Positions 19,914-21,158 of a DNA stretch of 21,158 nucleotides are shown here, piece by piece. Under the pieces are notes generated by a model. It saw only the letters and a program-made list of their open reading frames with translations. It searched no databases and was not told the origin of the DNA. A program made the position numbers and the translations under genes. Each line of letters starts with the position of its first letter. Position 1 is the first letter of the stretch. Location: assembly GCA_964428355.1 (NCBI GenBank), contig CAYRYU010000117.1:1-21158 (forward strand), in the 5' to 3' direction. Source of the DNA: CAYRYU01 sp964428355. GTDB lineage: Bacteria > Muiribacteriota > Ozemobacteria > Ozemobacterales > Ozemobacteraceae.

Positions 19914-21158
19914 TCAATGCCCGGATTTTGAAGAACCTGTTGAAAAAGTATAGAGGGTCGGGGCAAGCGGAATTCCATCCTCCGAAACGAAACCCTGGGA
20001 TTTCTTCGTGTTCAAGGAAAGCCGGTATTTCGTCCCTGGCTTGAGTTTCACCCGGAGAACGCATGATTTTCGGTCCAAGGTCCAGAAAGGCCTTCCCCTC
20101 GCTTCGGGAAAATCCGCTCTCGCGCACCAGGAATAGGTGGATTTCATTGGGCGGTCGAAAGTAACGCGGATTTCCTCCGTAGAAGGATCGACCTGCCGGG
20201 AACCGTTGGCGGGAGACATCACTTCGATATGGGGTTTTCGCGCTTCATCAGCAGCCTCGTCATGAACCTCCCGGAAAAGACGTACAATTTCGGGCATGAA
20301 GGAACCAAGATCGGGGTATCTCATCCGATCCGACTCAAACGAATGGAAACGGTCCGCGAATTTTCCAATCCAGAAAAAGCCTTGGCAGGCATTTCTCCTG
20401 ATCTCCTCCCTCGCGGGTTGCTCCCCCCCGGTTTCCCGGACAAAGCGGGCGGCAGCCGCACGCACTAGGGTTTCTTCCACCATGGACTCCCATTCCCCAC
20501 AGGCATGTTTGGCCAGGGTGGATTGGAACAACCTGAAAATCCCCGAGCAGGACGACTCAAGATCAGAAAGATGGGCTTGTACCACCGGGTGAACGAATGT
20601 ATGGCCGAACTCGTGGATTACCGCGGAAAGCAGGGGAAACTCCTCGAAACTAGGTTTTCCCGTGCTGTCGACCTTGGAGACACCCAGGATGCAATAGGAC
20701 TCGTTCTTGGCACCATCCTTGAAATGCGGTCCGAAGCACAGCCCGCCGTTGTTCATGCCCAGAATGACGCAAAACCGGGCGACCGGGGGGGCCCGGAAAA
20801 ACCTGGAAAACCACTCACCTGGCGCTTTTCGATTGATGATTTTTTCCGCCTTCTTCGCCGTTTCTTCAAAAAGAGGGAGGTGCTTTCCAAAAAAGCAATG
20901 AAAATCGGAAACTCGCGAAAACTGCCGGGCCAATGCGAGGAATTCGCGAAGGCTTTCGCACGTCCAACGATCGTCGATTCCATCTGGCAAAGGGGAAAGC
21001 GGAAGGCGCTCCTGAAGATCGAAGCCTTCGGTGAGGTGAATGGCCAGGGTTATGGGGGCATCGAAGCGGATATTCCGCTTCAGGGAAAGGTTTCTTGCGT
21101 AATCTACCACCGGGTGGTTGCGGAATGGAGAAAACCAAGCATCGATATCAGCGTTGTA
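19914..21158 (-). CDS. DUF4932-type zinc metalloprotease with Ig-like domain (5' end cut by window)
   Basis: The frame stays open to the window edge beyond a GTG at 21110, and the extra codons encode WFSPFRNHP, which fits the start of a DUF4932 domain, so the true start lies outside. The central part has HEFGHTFVHP (about 20586-20614), an HExxH zinc motif with the third ligand probably in EWESMVEETLVRA downstream, as in gluzincins. The C-terminal 100 residues, from SPANGSRQVDPSTEEIRVTFDRPM, form a bacterial Ig-like (Big_5) domain. The protein is probably exported, but the signal peptide is not in view. DUF4932 proteins are uncharacterised putative peptidases. Its 3' end is separated from the pilin cassette by 252 bp that hold the palindrome and a promoter. 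Confidence 0.75.
   Translation of the reverse strand, partial: YNADIDAWFSPFRNHPVVDYARNLSLKRNIRFDAPITLAIHLTEGFDLQERLPLSPLPDGIDDRWTCESLREFLALARQFSRVSDFHCFFGKHLPLFEETAKKAEKIINRKAPGEWFSRFFRAPPVARFCVILGMNNGGLCFGPHFKDGAKNESYCILGVSKVDSTGKPSFEEFPLLSAVIHEFGHTFVHPVVQAHLSDLESSCSGIFRLFQSTLAKHACGEWESMVEETLVRAAAARFVRETGGEQPAREEIRRNACQGFFWIGKFADRFHSFESDRMRYPDLGSFMPEIVRLFREVHDEAADEARKPHIEVMSPANGSRQVDPSTEEIRVTFDRPMKSTYSWCARADFPEARGRPFWTLDRKSCVLRVKLKPGTKYRLSLNTKKSQGFVSEDGIPLAPTLYTFSTGSSKSGH

Noticed and set aside
1..21158. tRNA, rRNA, integrase, toxin-antitoxin or phage genes
   Set aside because: I looked for CCA-ended cloverleaves, rRNA-like blocks and typical protein motifs on both strands and found none.

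Overview
This is a GC-rich, gene-dense bacterial chromosome segment with no rRNA, tRNA, CRISPR array or intact transposon that I can see. Most start codons have GGAGG-type Shine-Dalgarno sites. Several proteins carry Sec-type signals, and three have prepilin-like N-termini, so the cell exports proteins and assembles a type IV pilus or type II secretion-like filament. An electron-transfer flavoprotein whose alpha subunit has a ferredoxin domain sits with butyrate kinase, which points to an anaerobic, fermentative or syntrophic lifestyle. No marker gene fixes the taxonomy. An uncultured Gram-negative-type lineage (for example Riflebacteria/Ozemobacteria or a deltaproteobacterial group) is only a guess.

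Layout. 1-2642: the 3' end of an unknown gene, then a secreted peptidoglycan amidase (+), convergent with a minus-strand pair made of a four-TM protein of unknown function and a stand-alone siroheme/4Fe-4S nitrite/sulfite reductase-like domain. 2800-5572: two convergent exported ankyrin-repeat proteins, one of them with a DUF3299-like domain. 5831-9831: a probable operon etfB-etfA-biotin ligase-butyrate kinase. 9832-10083: a run of palindromes ending in the terminator of a minus-strand LysM/lysozyme-like cell-wall enzyme. 11409-12254: an exported DUF4114-like protein, followed by about 520 bp without a gene that is rich in inverted repeats. 12779-14349: ECF sigma factor, a 70-residue single-TM protein and signal peptidase I. 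14617-15684: an exported coiled-coil protein with internal repeats. 15733-19661 (minus): a four-gene cassette of a 761-residue PilX/GspK-like protein, a short exported protein and two minor pilin-like proteins. 19914-21158 (minus, cut by the window edge): a DUF4932-type zinc metalloprotease with an Ig-like domain.

How it fits together. The etf-buk block suggests butyryl-CoA chemistry: electron transfer through the flavoprotein, and ATP from butyryl-phosphate. The biotin ligase would serve a biotin-dependent carboxylase or decarboxylase elsewhere. Most other genes concern the cell envelope: wall hydrolases, exported ankyrin proteins, signal peptidase, pilin-like proteins and a metalloprotease. 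The sigma factor, mini membrane protein and signal peptidase look like a small envelope or secretion stress module.

Two regulatory patterns recur. Extended -10 promoters of the form TGnTAnAAT stand before most transcription units, usually with no clear -35. Two convergent gene pairs end in a compact palindrome whose two arms carry the two stop codons.
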